Positions 8,413 to 16,836 of a stretch of 64,000 nucleotides of DNA are shown here, piece by piece (within the stretch, counting starts at the first letter, position 1; the number at the start of each line of letters is the position of its first letter). Both the position numbers and the translations under genes were made by a program. Origin of the DNA: Candidatus Eisenbergiella merdavium (lineage in GTDB: Bacteria > Bacillota > Clostridia > Lachnospirales > Lachnospiraceae); contig DWWS01000054.1 of assembly GCA_019119595.1 (NCBI GenBank), positions 23,191 through 87,190 of the forward strand, read 5' to 3'. The notes beneath the pieces were generated by a model. That model had not been told where the DNA came from. It ran no database searches and saw only the letters and a program-made list of their open reading frames with translations.

Positions 8413-9240
8413 ATGAAGCATCTGCTGCGTCTTTCCGATTTGGGAGAGAAGGGAATCTATGAGGTGTTCCGCCTGGCGGACGAGCTTGGCGAGGGAAAGC
8501 ACAGGGATGCGCTGTGCGGGAAAACGGCAGTCCTGTTCTTCCCCTCCGCCAGCCTGCGCACACGGGTGACCTTTGAAAAGGGTATCGCCTCCCTGGGCGG
8601 CCATCCCATCCTGTTTCCACCGGAAACGCTGGAGAAAAAGGAGGAGCTGAAGGACGTGGCCCGCTACCTGGGAAACTGGGCCGATCTGATCGTCGTAAGA
8701 CACCGGGATATCCGGCTTCTGGAAGAGCTGGCCGCGCATTCTCCCTGCCCGGTGATCAACGCGATGACCGATGAAAACCATCCCTGTGAGATCCTTTCCG
8801 ACCTGTATGCCCTTTCCCGCATCAGGAAGGATTTCCGCAGCGACCATTATCTTTTCTGCGGAGAGGCGGGGAACATCGGCCGCACCTGGAAGGAGGCCGC
8901 TGAGATCCTGAACCTTTCCTTTGTTCAGAGCTGTCCGCCGGGCTTTGAGCTGGACGGGGTAAAGGTATGCTATGACCCGGATGAAGCGGCGGCGGACGCG
9001 GATATCGTCTGTACGGACGCCTGGCCGCCGGAGCGCCGGGAAGCCTTCCGCCCCTGGCAGATCACATCTGCCCGCATGGAACATGCACGCCCCGGCGCCC
9101 TTCTCAATCCCTGCCCTCCCTTCACCCGGGGAGAGGAGGTGTCGGAGGACGCGGTCGCATCCCCGTATTTTGCCGGCTATTCCTTCAAAAGCTGCCTGCT
9201 TGAGGTGCAGCAGGCGGTCCTGCTTTACTGCATGGGTTGA
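8413..9240 (+). CDS. Divergent aspartate/ornithine carbamoyltransferase-family protein
   Basis: A 275-residue protein, about 30-50 residues shorter than usual ornithine carbamoyltransferases. The carbamoyl-phosphate loop is recognisable as SLRTRVTFEKG (near residue 40), a form closer to N-acetylornithine-type enzymes than to the STRTR of standard OTCases. The second signature reads HPCEILSD instead of HPCQ-x-LAD. The ornithine-binding SMG loop is replaced by CTDAWPPERRE, and the HCLP motif has become NPCPPF. The fold seems intact, but amino-acid specificity is uncertain and ordinary arginine biosynthesis is doubtful. No arg gene is nearby. It starts 3 bases after jetC, in the position where jetD often stands, so it is probably cotranscribed with the condensin genes. 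Whether this is functional linkage or chance is unknown. Confidence 0.75.
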   Translation: MKHLLRLSDLGEKGIYEVFRLADELGEGKHRDALCGKTAVLFFPSASLRTRVTFEKGIASLGGHPILFPPETLEKKEELKDVARYLGNWADLIVVRHRDIRLLEELAAHSPCPVINAMTDENHPCEILSDLYALSRIRKDFRSDHYLFCGEAGNIGRTWKEAAEILNLSFVQSCPPGFELDGVKVCYDPDEAAADADIVCTDAWPPERREAFRPWQITSARMEHARPGALLNPCPPFTRGEEVSEDAVASPYFAGYSFKSCLLEVQQAVLLYCMG

Positions 9241-9344
9241 CCTGCGCCGTGCTTTGGGGTAGGATAGAGGAAATGGGAGAACGCAGGCTTGTTTAAGGGA
9301 TTGGGATATTCCTGACAGGCATATAGAAACAAGAGGAATCACAA

Positions 9345-10394
9345 ATGAACCAGAACAGGAAAAAATTGGCGGCCGTTCTGGCCGCGCTCGCCCTCGTGCT
9401 TCTTTCCGGCTGCGGATCGGGAAAAACGGACAATGTGGATCAGGGCATGGCCCTGGTGGAGCAGCTGGAATATGAGGAAGCGCTGAAATCCTTTGACGCG
9501 GCGGTGATCAACGGAGAGGATATGCAGCTTGCCTACCGGGGAATGGGGCTCGCCTATATGGGGCTTTCCCGGTACGAGGAGGCGGTGAGCAGCCTGCAGC
9601 GCGCGCTTTCCTACAGCGACGAAAAGCCGGATCAGATCGACTATGACATCAATTATTATCTTGCAACGGCGTATTACAAGCAGGGGAACCTGGACGCTGC
9701 AAAAAGCGTATACGAAGCGGTCGTAGCGCTTCGCCCGAAGGAAAAAACCGCCTGGTATCTGAAGGGAGTGGTCGGGCTTGCCCAGGGAGACGCGCAGGCG
9801 GCCTCCGCGGATTTTGACATGGCTGTGTCCATCGATCCCCAGGATTATGATCTTCGCATCGATATTTTCTGCAGCTGTGCGGAGAACGGGCAGCAGGAGC
9901 TGGGGCAGGGCTATCTGCAGGCCGTGCTGGACGACGAGGACAGCAGGCTGAGCGACTACAACAGAGGCCGGATGAATTATTACCTGGGCAACTATGATAC
10001 CGCCAGAAACGCGCTGGAAAACGCCATGGATACGGACAGCTCCTCCGAGGTGGTGAGCCTTCTCGGCCAGACCTATGAACAGCTTGGAGACTACAATTAT
10101 GCGGCCAGCGTTTACAATAACTATCTGAGCCAGACGCCGGACGCCCAGATCTATAACCAGCTCGGTCTGTGCGATCTGCGCATCGGGGAATATGAGGCGG
10201 CTCTCGCCGCCTTCCAGTCCGCGATCGCCATGGAAGGAAACCAGATGATGCAGACGCTGAAGTTCAATGAGATCGTCGCCTATGAATATCTGGGACAATT
10301 TGACCAGGCCAGGCTGAGCATGGAGAAATACCTGGCCGCCTATCCGGACGACGCAAAGGCGCAGAGAGAGTACGAATTTTTACAGACGAGATAA
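9345..10394 (+). CDS. TPR-repeat lipoprotein
   Basis: A 349-residue exported lipoprotein: a basic N-terminus, a hydrophobic stretch and the lipobox LSGC (Cys near residue 23) followed by GSGK. The rest is a chain of tetratricopeptide repeats, visible as recurring patterns such as YRGMGLAYMGLSRYEEA, YYLATAYYKQGNLDAA and YNQLGLCDLRIGEYEAA, about 34 residues apart. Such proteins act as outer-face scaffolds, often in cell-envelope assembly; no specific partner can be named. The ribosome binding site AAGAGGAA lies just upstream. It follows the carbamoyltransferase by 104 bases, with only weak promoter-like sequence between, and ends at a good terminator. Confidence 0.85.
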   Translation: MNQNRKKLAAVLAALALVLLSGCGSGKTDNVDQGMALVEQLEYEEALKSFDAAVINGEDMQLAYRGMGLAYMGLSRYEEAVSSLQRALSYSDEKPDQIDYDINYYLATAYYKQGNLDAAKSVYEAVVALRPKEKTAWYLKGVVGLAQGDAQAASADFDMAVSIDPQDYDLRIDIFCSCAENGQQELGQGYLQAVLDDEDSRLSDYNRGRMNYYLGNYDTARNALENAMDTDSSSEVVSLLGQTYEQLGDYNYAASVYNNYLSQTPDAQIYNQLGLCDLRIGEYEAALAAFQSAIAMEGNQMMQTLKFNEIVAYEYLGQFDQARLSMEKYLAAYPDDAKAQREYEFLQTR

Positions 10395-10450
10395 AGCCGC
10401 AGACCGAGCACACAGACCGGAATAAAACAGAACCGGAATAGAATAGAACC

Positions 10451-10499
10451 GGAAGCCGGAAGGCGCCAAAATCAGGTGCGCTCCGGCTTCCGTTTTTTT
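10451..10499 (+). terminator. Rho-independent terminator after the TPR lipoprotein gene
   Basis: Stem GGAAGCCGGA-AGGCGCC pairs with GGTGCGC-TCCGGCTTCC around a short A-rich loop (10451-10491), followed by seven T. It closes the long + strand operon and sits against the 3' end of the convergent transglutaminase-like gene. Confidence 0.85.
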
Positions 10500-11323
10500 C
10501 ATTTGAGTGTGTAAGCTTCCACAAAGGTGGGAAGATAGTCCGCAGTAACAAAACCATCGGGAGAAATGTTCTTATCTGCAAAGCTTGTGAAATCCACAGT
10601 TACCCAGGCACCGTTGACAAAGCATTGATTCCAGCTGTGTCCGCCTCCCGAACGGTATCCGCCAACCATGCGTGTCGGAATTCCTTCCGCGTTCAAAAGA
10701 ATGTAGGCGGCCGCCGAATAATGGACGCAGATTCCGCAGCCGGCCGCCAGGGAATCCAGGTAGTTGGCGTAATAATACTCCTGATCGTATTTCAGACCGC
10801 TTCTGACACGGGAACAGGTGTCTCTGATAATGGTATAAGCGTCTCCCTCCGTTGAAAGGCCGAATTTGTCGATCGTTGCGGTGATGCAGGCGGCTCTGGT
10901 GCCGGGAACGGCGCTCTTTATATATGTTTGTTTATCCCCCTGAAACCAACAGCCGGATGAGGTGTTTCCGCTGTACAGGTCGTAGGAATTGTAGTAATAA
11001 TTTACGAAGGCCTCCCTGTCCGCGCTGGATTGAAGGGTGACCGTCTGACCTGATTCAAAAGCGGGACAGAGGGCGCGGTAGCGTTTCTGGTCTTCCGTTT
11101 CGGCCAGCGCCGCGACCTGATCCACGTAAACGGTATAGTCGATGATCCCGGTTTCCGGGGAAAGGGCTTCCGGAGCCGCCTCACCGGCTGCAAAAGGGGC
11201 TGCCTCTGCGGCATATACCGTCAATGGCTCAGCCGGACACGGCGGGTAGAGGCTTCCTCCCAAAAGACCTGAGGCAATGAAAGCGGAAGCTCCGGTGATT
11301 AAACATGCTTTTTTGATTTTCAT
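10499..11323 (-). CDS. Secreted transglutaminase-like (papain-fold) domain protein
   Basis: A 274-residue protein with an N-terminal signal peptide (MKIKKACLITGASAF and on, cleavage probably after VYAAEA). The transglutaminase-core signature is clear: a Cys in AAGCGICVHYSAA, a His in GGGHSWNQC and an Asp in VTVDFTSF, the expected Cys-His-Asp triad. This fold in secreted bacterial proteins can be a protease or a transglutaminase; the substrate is unknown. I placed the start at 11323 rather than 15 bases upstream because AAGGAGGG lies at the correct distance before it. The gene is monocistronic, convergent with the lipoprotein gene and divergent from nrdD. Confidence 0.85.
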   Translation of the reverse strand: MKIKKACLITGASAFIASGLLGGSLYPPCPAEPLTVYAAEAAPFAAGEAAPEALSPETGIIDYTVYVDQVAALAETEDQKRYRALCPAFESGQTVTLQSSADREAFVNYYYNSYDLYSGNTSSGCWFQGDKQTYIKSAVPGTRAACITATIDKFGLSTEGDAYTIIRDTCSRVRSGLKYDQEYYYANYLDSLAAGCGICVHYSAAAYILLNAEGIPTRMVGGYRSGGGHSWNQCFVNGAWVTVDFTSFADKNISPDGFVTADYLPTFVEAYTLK

Positions 11324-11496
11324 GATACCCTCCTTCATAGATGATAAACTGCAGCTTCGACGATCTGATCCTGTTTCAATTATAACCTTTCAAACGGGCG
11401 GATGCAAATTAGTTTTGGAGGAAGAGATACGAATCTCAGCAATCCCGAACCCGGCCTTCCAACGGGACTTGCGGCCTCAAAATACGGTTTATGGCA

Positions 11497-11544
11497 ACAC
11501 AACATTTGCTGCGCCATTCAATGCGCGGGCACAATATCTTGTAT
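11497..11544 (+). promoter_or_regulatory. Predicted tandem NrdR-box operator
   Basis: Two 16-bp sites match the NrdR-box consensus acaCwAtATaTwGtgt. The second, 11529-11544 with core CAATATCTTG, matches about 13 of 16 positions; the first, 11497-11512 with core ACACAACATT, matches about 11. Their starts are 32 bp apart, three helical turns, which is the known spacing of paired NrdR boxes. They lie directly upstream of the promoter of nrdD, so ATP/dATP-dependent repression by NrdR is expected. The nrdR gene is not in this window. Confidence 0.7.
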
Positions 11545-11550
11545 CCGGCG

Positions 11551-11579
11551 TTGACTTGGAGGGGGAAAGATGCTACAAT
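11551..11579 (+). promoter_or_regulatory. Sigma-A promoter of nrdD
   Basis: TTGACT at 11551-11556 and TACAAT at 11574-11579 are separated by 17 bp. Transcription would begin near 11586. The roughly 110-base leader holds a small hairpin CCATCC-GGAA-GGATGG (11611-11626) followed by TTTTC; its role is unclear. Confidence 0.75.
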
Positions 11580-11697
11580 GGGTTCATCGCTCGTTTTAAG
11601 GATGAACGTCCATCCGGAAGGATGGGCTTTTCTTGACCGTCCGGATGTCCGGGCGGCAGAAGCGGCAAAATAAGAAAAAGCACAAGGGGGAAAGCTC

Positions 11698-14106
11698 ATG
11701 TTCCAGGTCATCAAGAGAAATGGAGATAAGGCGGATTTCACGCTTACCAAGATTTCAGATGCGGTCAGAAAGGCGTTTGACGCCACGGACACGCAGTATA
11801 ACAACGATATCATCGATCTGCTGTCGCTGCGCGTGACGGCGGATTTTCAGGATAAGATGGATGAAGGCTCCGTACACGTGGAGGACATCCAGGACAGCGT
11901 GGAAAAGGTCCTTGAGCAGGCGGGCTATACGGAGGTGGCGAAGGCCTATATCCTGTACCGCAAGCAGCGGGAGAAAATGAGGAACCTGAAGTCCACGATA
12001 CTGGACTACAAAGAGGTGGTCAACGGATACGTGAAGGTGGAAGACTGGCGTGTGAAGGAAAACTCCACGGTCACCTATTCGGTGGGCGGACTGATCCTGA
12101 GCAATTCCGGCGCGGTAACGGCCAATTACTGGCTGACGGAGGTTTATGATGAGGAGATCGCCCAGGCGCACAGGAACGCGGATATTCACATCCACGACCT
12201 GTCCATGCTGACCGGCTACTGTGCGGGCTGGTCCTTAAAGCAGCTCATCCAGGAGGGGCTTGGCGGCATTTCCGGAAAGATCACCTCCGCTCCCGCGAAG
12301 CACCTTTCCGTGCTCTGCAATCAGATGGTGAATTTCCTCGGGATCATGCAGAACGAATGGGCGGGCGCTCAGGCGTTCTCCTCCTTCGATACTTATCTTG
12401 CCCCCTTTGTAAAGGCGGACGGGCTGACCTATCCGGAGGTGAAGAAGTGCATCGAATCCTTCATCTACGGCGTGAACACCCCCAGCCGCTGGGGCACGCA
12501 GGCGCCCTTTTCCAACATCACGCTGGACTGGACCGTGCCGGACGACTTGGCTGAGCTTCCTGCCATCGTGGGCGGAAAGGAAATGGATTTCTGCTATAAG
12601 GACTGCAAAAAGGAAATGGACATGGTCAACAAGGCGTTCATCGAGATCATGATCGAGGGCGACGCCAACGGAAGAGGCTTCCAGTATCCGATTCCGACCT
12701 ATTCCATCACCCGTGATTTTGACTGGTCCGATACGGAAAACAACCGCCTGCTGTTTGAAATGACGGCAAAATACGGCACCCCCTATTTCAGCAACTACAT
12801 CAACTCGGATATGAAGCCCAGCGACGTGCGCTCCATGTGCTGCCGCCTGCGCTTGGACTTAAGAGAGCTGAGAAAGAAAACCGGCGGCTACTTCGGCTCC
12901 GGCGAGAGTACCGGAAGCGTGGGCGTCGTGACCATCAATATGCCGCGGATTGCCTATCTGTCCGCAGATGAGAAGGATTTCTACAGACGCCTCGACCACA
13001 TGATGGATATCGCGGCCCGTTCCTTAAAGATCAAGAGGGACGTGATCACCAGATTGCTGAACGAGGGCCTGTATCCTTATACAAAGCGTTATCTGGGCAG
13101 CTTTGACAACCATTTTTCCACTATCGGACTGATCGGAATGAACGAGGTCGGCCTGAACGCAAACTGGCTGAGAGCCGATATGTCCAGTGAAAAGACCCGG
13201 AAATTTACGATAGACGTGCTCAACCACATGAGAGAGCGCCTGTCCGATTACCAGGAGCAGTACGGCGACCTTTACAACCTGGAGGCAACTCCGGCGGAAA
13301 GCACCACCTACCGCCTGGCGAAGCACGACAGAAAACGGTGGCCCGGAATTAAGACCGCGGGCAAGGAGGGAGATACCCCTTATTACACCAATTCCTCCCA
13401 TCTGCCGGTGGATTATACTGTGGATATTTTTGACGCGCTGGATATTCAGGACGAGCTTCAGACCCTGTACACCTCCGGTACCGTGTTCCACGCGTTCCTC
13501 GGCGAGAAGCTTCCCGACTGGAAGGCGGCCGCCAGCCTGGTGCGCACCATTGCGGAGAACTATAAGCTGCCTTACTATACCATGTCTCCCACCTATTCCA
13601 TCTGCCCGGAGCACGGCTACCTGACCGGAGAGCAGAAGGTGTGCCCGAAGTGCGGGAAGGTCACGGAGGTTTGGAGCCGCATCACCGGCTACTACAGGCC
13701 CGTGCAGAACTGGAACGACGGAAAGACTCAGGAATTCCAGAACCGGACGGAATACGATGTTTCCAGATCCGTGCTGAAGCATAAGGGCCCTCGCGTGGTG
13801 GACATTTCCGGATTTGAGAAAAAAGAGCCCGCCGCGCAGGCACAGGGCGCCGTCCAGGTAAAGTACCTGTTCACCACGAAAACCTGCCCCAACTGCCGCC
13901 TGGCAAAGGAATACCTGAAGGACGTTGATTACATCCCTGTGGACGCTCAGGAGAACGCGCAGCTCGCGCAGAGATTCGGCGTGATGCAGGCCCCCACCCT
14001 GGTGGTGGCGGACGGCGATTCCTTCACCCGCTACGCCAACGCATCCAACATCCGCAGGTACGCCCAGGAATTTGCGGGCGAAACGCCGGAGGCGGTGAAC
14101 GCGTAG
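11698..14106 (+). CDS. nrdD: Anaerobic (class III) ribonucleoside-triphosphate reductase with C-terminal redoxin domain
   Basis: An 802-residue oxygen-sensitive enzyme that reduces NTPs to dNTPs using a glycyl radical. Residues 1-90 form an ATP-cone allosteric domain (FQVIKRNGDKADF). The catalytic barrel follows. Near the C-terminus are a Cys-rich zinc site (CPEHGY and CPKCGK) and the glycyl-radical loop SRITGYY with Gly at about residue 664. Past this, the protein carries an extra domain of about 80 residues with FTTKTCPNCRLAKEYL (CxxC near 731-734) and MQAPTLVV, a glutaredoxin/NrdH-like fold. Inference: the tail supplies the reductant in cis. The activase gene nrdG, usually adjacent, is absent. 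Ribosome binding site AAGGGGGAAAG precedes the start. NrdR sites lie upstream. Confidence 0.95.
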   Translation: MFQVIKRNGDKADFTLTKISDAVRKAFDATDTQYNNDIIDLLSLRVTADFQDKMDEGSVHVEDIQDSVEKVLEQAGYTEVAKAYILYRKQREKMRNLKSTILDYKEVVNGYVKVEDWRVKENSTVTYSVGGLILSNSGAVTANYWLTEVYDEEIAQAHRNADIHIHDLSMLTGYCAGWSLKQLIQEGLGGISGKITSAPAKHLSVLCNQMVNFLGIMQNEWAGAQAFSSFDTYLAPFVKADGLTYPEVKKCIESFIYGVNTPSRWGTQAPFSNITLDWTVPDDLAELPAIVGGKEMDFCYKDCKKEMDMVNKAFIEIMIEGDANGRGFQYPIPTYSITRDFDWSDTENNRLLFEMTAKYGTPYFSNYINSDMKPSDVRSMCCRLRLDLRELRKKTGGYFGSGESTGSVGVVTINMPRIAYLSADEKDFYRRLDHMMDIAARSLKIKRDVITRLLNEGLYPYTKRYLGSFDNHFSTIGLIGMNEVGLNANWLRADMSSEKTRKFTIDVLNHMRERLSDYQEQYGDLYNLEATPAESTTYRLAKHDRKRWPGIKTAGKEGDTPYYTNSSHLPVDYTVDIFDALDIQDELQTLYTSGTVFHAFLGEKLPDWKAAASLVRTIAENYKLPYYTMSPTYSICPEHGYLTGEQKVCPKCGKVTEVWSRITGYYRPVQNWNDGKTQEFQNRTEYDVSRSVLKHKGPRVVDISGFEKKEPAAQAQGAVQVKYLFTTKTCPNCRLAKEYLKDVDYIPVDAQENAQLAQRFGVMQAPTLVVADGDSFTRYANASNIRRYAQEFAGETPEAVNA

Positions 14107-14141
14107 GCTGTCCGGCGGGAGAAAAGGAAGGAACCCATAAA

Positions 14142-15293
14142 ATGAAGCTGTACATGCCGACAAAGGTGTATCAGGAAAAAAATTGTGTGGAAAACCACAG
14201 CAGGGAGCTGGCGGCGCTGGGGACAAGGGCGCTGATCGTGACGGGCAGACATTCCTCCCGGATCAACGGTTCCCTGGATGATGTGAAGAACGCGCTGGAG
14301 CGGGAGAAGATCCCCTGTACGGTTTTTGACGAGGTGGAGGAGAATCCTTCCGTGGAAACGGTGAAAAAGGCCGTTTCCCTGGGAATCTCCTTTGGAGCGG
14401 ATTTTGTGATCGGAGTGGGCGGAGGCTCCCCGATGGACGCGGCGAAGGCGGTGGCGCTTCTGATGGCCAATCCGGGGCGGGATACGGATTTCCTTTATCA
14501 GAAGCCGTCCGCGGGAAGCGGCGTGCGTCCGGCGGCTCCGGTGGCGGAGGTGCCTACCACGGCGGGAACGGGTTCGGAGGTCACGCCCTATGCCATCCTG
14601 ACAAGGAGCGTGCTCCCGGAAATCGTGCTCACCACCGCGCCCGGTGCGGATAAGAGCCATACCTTTCCCCATCTGGAAAGACGGACCAAGCAGAGCATCA
14701 GCCATCACATTTTTCCGGCACTGGCGCTGGTGGACATTTCCTACCTGCAGACCGCTTCCAGAAACGGCTGCGTTTATACGGCGGTGGATACGCTGGCCCA
14801 TCTGATCGAGAGCCACCTGAACGCGAATACCACCGATTACAGCCGGTTTTACAGTGAGATGGGCCTGCGCATCTGGGCGAAGGTGAAGGACAGGCTTCTG
14901 CGCTATGAGATCGGGGAGGAGGAGAGGCGGCTTCTGATGAACGCCTGCACGCTGGGCGGCATGGCCATCGCGCACACCGGAACCAGCCTTCCCCACGGGC
15001 TGAGCTATCCCGTGACCTGTGAAATGGGCCTTCCGCACGGAAGGGCGGTGGGTATCTTCCTGCCGGGCTTCCTGCGCGGCTATGGAGACAGGGAGGAGGC
15101 CATGCGCCTGCTTTCCCTTCTGGAATTCGGAAGCGAGCAGAGCTTTTCGGAATATATCCGTTCCCTTCTCGGCGAGGTATCCGTTCCCGACGAGCTGTGG
15201 GAGCGGGATGTGAACGAGCTGCTGGAAAATCCCCGCAAACTGAAAAATTATCCCTTCCAGCTCGACCACGACAGGCTTTGGGCGATGCGGTAA
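14142..15293 (+). CDS. Iron-containing alcohol dehydrogenase
   Basis: A 383-residue group III (Fe-dependent) alcohol dehydrogenase. The NAD(P)-binding motif GVGGGSPMDAAKA sits near residue 90 and AGTGSEVTPYA near 145. Metal ligands are expected in VDTLAHLIESH (Asp and His) and in the family signature around HTGTSLPHGLSYPV and LPHGRAVGIFLP. Such enzymes interconvert alcohols and aldehydes in fermentation; the substrate cannot be told from sequence. It starts 36 bases after nrdD with an AAGGAAGGAA ribosome binding site, so it may be read from the nrdD promoter. Confidence 0.9.
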   Translation: MKLYMPTKVYQEKNCVENHSRELAALGTRALIVTGRHSSRINGSLDDVKNALEREKIPCTVFDEVEENPSVETVKKAVSLGISFGADFVIGVGGGSPMDAAKAVALLMANPGRDTDFLYQKPSAGSGVRPAAPVAEVPTTAGTGSEVTPYAILTRSVLPEIVLTTAPGADKSHTFPHLERRTKQSISHHIFPALALVDISYLQTASRNGCVYTAVDTLAHLIESHLNANTTDYSRFYSEMGLRIWAKVKDRLLRYEIGEEERRLLMNACTLGGMAIAHTGTSLPHGLSYPVTCEMGLPHGRAVGIFLPGFLRGYGDREEAMRLLSLLEFGSEQSFSEYIRSLLGEVSVPDELWERDVNELLENPRKLKNYPFQLDHDRLWAMR

Positions 15294-15326
15294 AACAGGA
15301 TCCGGCTTCCTACAGAAGCCGGATCC
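15292..15326 (-). terminator. Hairpin terminator overlapping the 3' end of the GH28 gene
   Basis: A perfect 12-bp stem GGATCCGGCTTC / GAAGCCGGATCC (15298-15309 and 15315-15326) has, on the - strand, TGTTTTA right after it. The stem contains the last codons of the GH28 gene, and it also lies directly behind the stop codon of the convergent alcohol dehydrogenase gene. Confidence 0.7.
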
Positions 15327-16755
15327 CTTCCGTATAAGGCCCGATCTGAATGTTGGCCTCCTCCAGGGTTTCCGCCCGCCTCCCGTCCCGGTACAGGCCG
15401 CGGATGGTCACGTCTTTTACGCAGAATTCAGGGCTGTAGCCGGCGATCATGGAGGGCTCCTCGCCGGAGCCGGTCAGAACGTGAATGTTTTCCAGAGTCA
15501 CATCCTCGATCCGTTTTCCCGGAGCCGGATTGTAGTCCGGGTTGCATTTTACCTGAATATCCAGCAGCTTTCCGTGCTCAAAGGGCTCGATGCGGATGTT
15601 GCGGTAAGACACATGGCGGACGGTGTTTTTATCCCCGGCATTGATGGTCATTGCGCCAAGATAGCCGGGCTGGAATTCATGGTGCTCCAGGATATCCACA
15701 TCCTCATAGAGGATATTTTCGATGAGATCGCCGGGGCCGTCATGATCGCCGTGTGTGCCGATCATCAGAGGATGGGCCACGTCCGCCCAGAGGCAGGTTT
15801 TTCTTACGGTGATGTCCCTGCTGTTACCCCGGTTATCCCAGCGGCTGGCATAGACGGCGATGCAGTCATCGGAGGTGCGGAGGAAGCAGTCCTCGATCAG
15901 CACCCGGCGGCAGCTCATCAGATCCAGCCCGTCACTCCAGCCCTCGCAGCTGAACGAGCATATGCCGCGCAGGACGATATCCTCACAGTCTCCCGCGTAT
16001 ACGGTATAATGGGGCGGATTGAGAAACATGAGATTTTCCGCCGTGATGTTTCTGCTGTGGCTTAAGCGCAGGCCGTTTGTCCCGCTGAAGCGTTCAAAAT
16101 GGGACTGGAGGATCATGCCCCGTCCCCGGATGCGGATGTTTTCCGCGTGCTCGCAGATCAGACCGCCCTTGAGGATGGCGCCGCCCTCCAGATAAACGTC
16201 GGTGTGGGAGGGCAGATGCCAGAGAAATTCCCCGATGTGATACATGCCAGGCTCGATGTACAGGATCCGGCCCTCCGGCATCCGGGCGAGCTTTTCGTTG
16301 ATCTCGTCCGAAAGGAAGCAGTCCCGTTCCAGGTTTCCCTTTACCACAAGCACATTTTCGCCGTCCTTTTCAGGGGGCGCATCCATGGGGCGGGCAAAAA
16401 GGTGCAGGTTATGGAAGCGTTCTTTGTTGATCTCCACCGCCATGTTCGCGGGGCGGTCCAGAAAGAAGGTGACTCGCTTCGGTTCGATGTCCGGCGTGAT
16501 TCCAAGAGACAGCGGGCGCACCAGCGCCTGATAGACCGTGTAAAAGCGGGGAAAGGTGATCTCCACCTCCACTCTGCCGCTGAAATCGAAACAGGCCATG
16601 GAGGCCTCCCGCACGTCATGCATATCCACCTTTACCCGGAAAGTCGGCACATCTGTCCATTCTCCGCCCTCCGGCCTGACCCGGAGCAGATAGTCATGCT
16701 GCAGCGGCGCGCCCGCCGGAACGGGATAGACCCGGAGCTGATTCTCGTGATTCAT
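15310..16755 (-). CDS. Glycoside hydrolase family 28 (polygalacturonase-like) protein
   Basis: A 481-residue protein with no signal peptide, so probably intracellular. The C-terminal two thirds are a right-handed beta-helix with GH28 landmarks: WSDGLDLMS, TSDDCIAVYAS (the paired Asp), and GTHGDHDGPG in place of the GHG loop. The first 120 residues form a separate beta-rich domain. GH28 enzymes cleave galacturonan or rhamnogalacturonan; a cytoplasmic member in an uptake operon would trim imported oligogalacturonides or unsaturated products. It is the last gene of the - strand operon with two permeases, a binding protein and a YesL-like protein. The substrate is inferred from family and context only. 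Confidence 0.85.
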   Translation of the reverse strand: MNHENQLRVYPVPAGAPLQHDYLLRVRPEGGEWTDVPTFRVKVDMHDVREASMACFDFSGRVEVEITFPRFYTVYQALVRPLSLGITPDIEPKRVTFFLDRPANMAVEINKERFHNLHLFARPMDAPPEKDGENVLVVKGNLERDCFLSDEINEKLARMPEGRILYIEPGMYHIGEFLWHLPSHTDVYLEGGAILKGGLICEHAENIRIRGRGMILQSHFERFSGTNGLRLSHSRNITAENLMFLNPPHYTVYAGDCEDIVLRGICSFSCEGWSDGLDLMSCRRVLIEDCFLRTSDDCIAVYASRWDNRGNSRDITVRKTCLWADVAHPLMIGTHGDHDGPGDLIENILYEDVDILEHHEFQPGYLGAMTINAGDKNTVRHVSYRNIRIEPFEHGKLLDIQVKCNPDYNPAPGKRIEDVTLENIHVLTGSGEEPSMIAGYSPEFCVKDVTIRGLYRDGRRAETLEEANIQIGPYTEGIRLL

Positions 16756-16836
16756 ATTTCTCAGAATTCCTTTCGTTTTTAAAGAAAAAATGTTTTTTGC
16801 CTAAAATAATAAAGAATGCGGCGTTTGGCGACAACC

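Noticed and set aside
8413..9240. JetD in disguise
   Set aside because: The protein has carbamoyltransferase motifs and no TOPRIM or winged-helix features.
11580..11697. Riboswitch in the nrdD leader
   Set aside because: Only small hairpins are visible; no cobalamin or other known riboswitch core was recognised.
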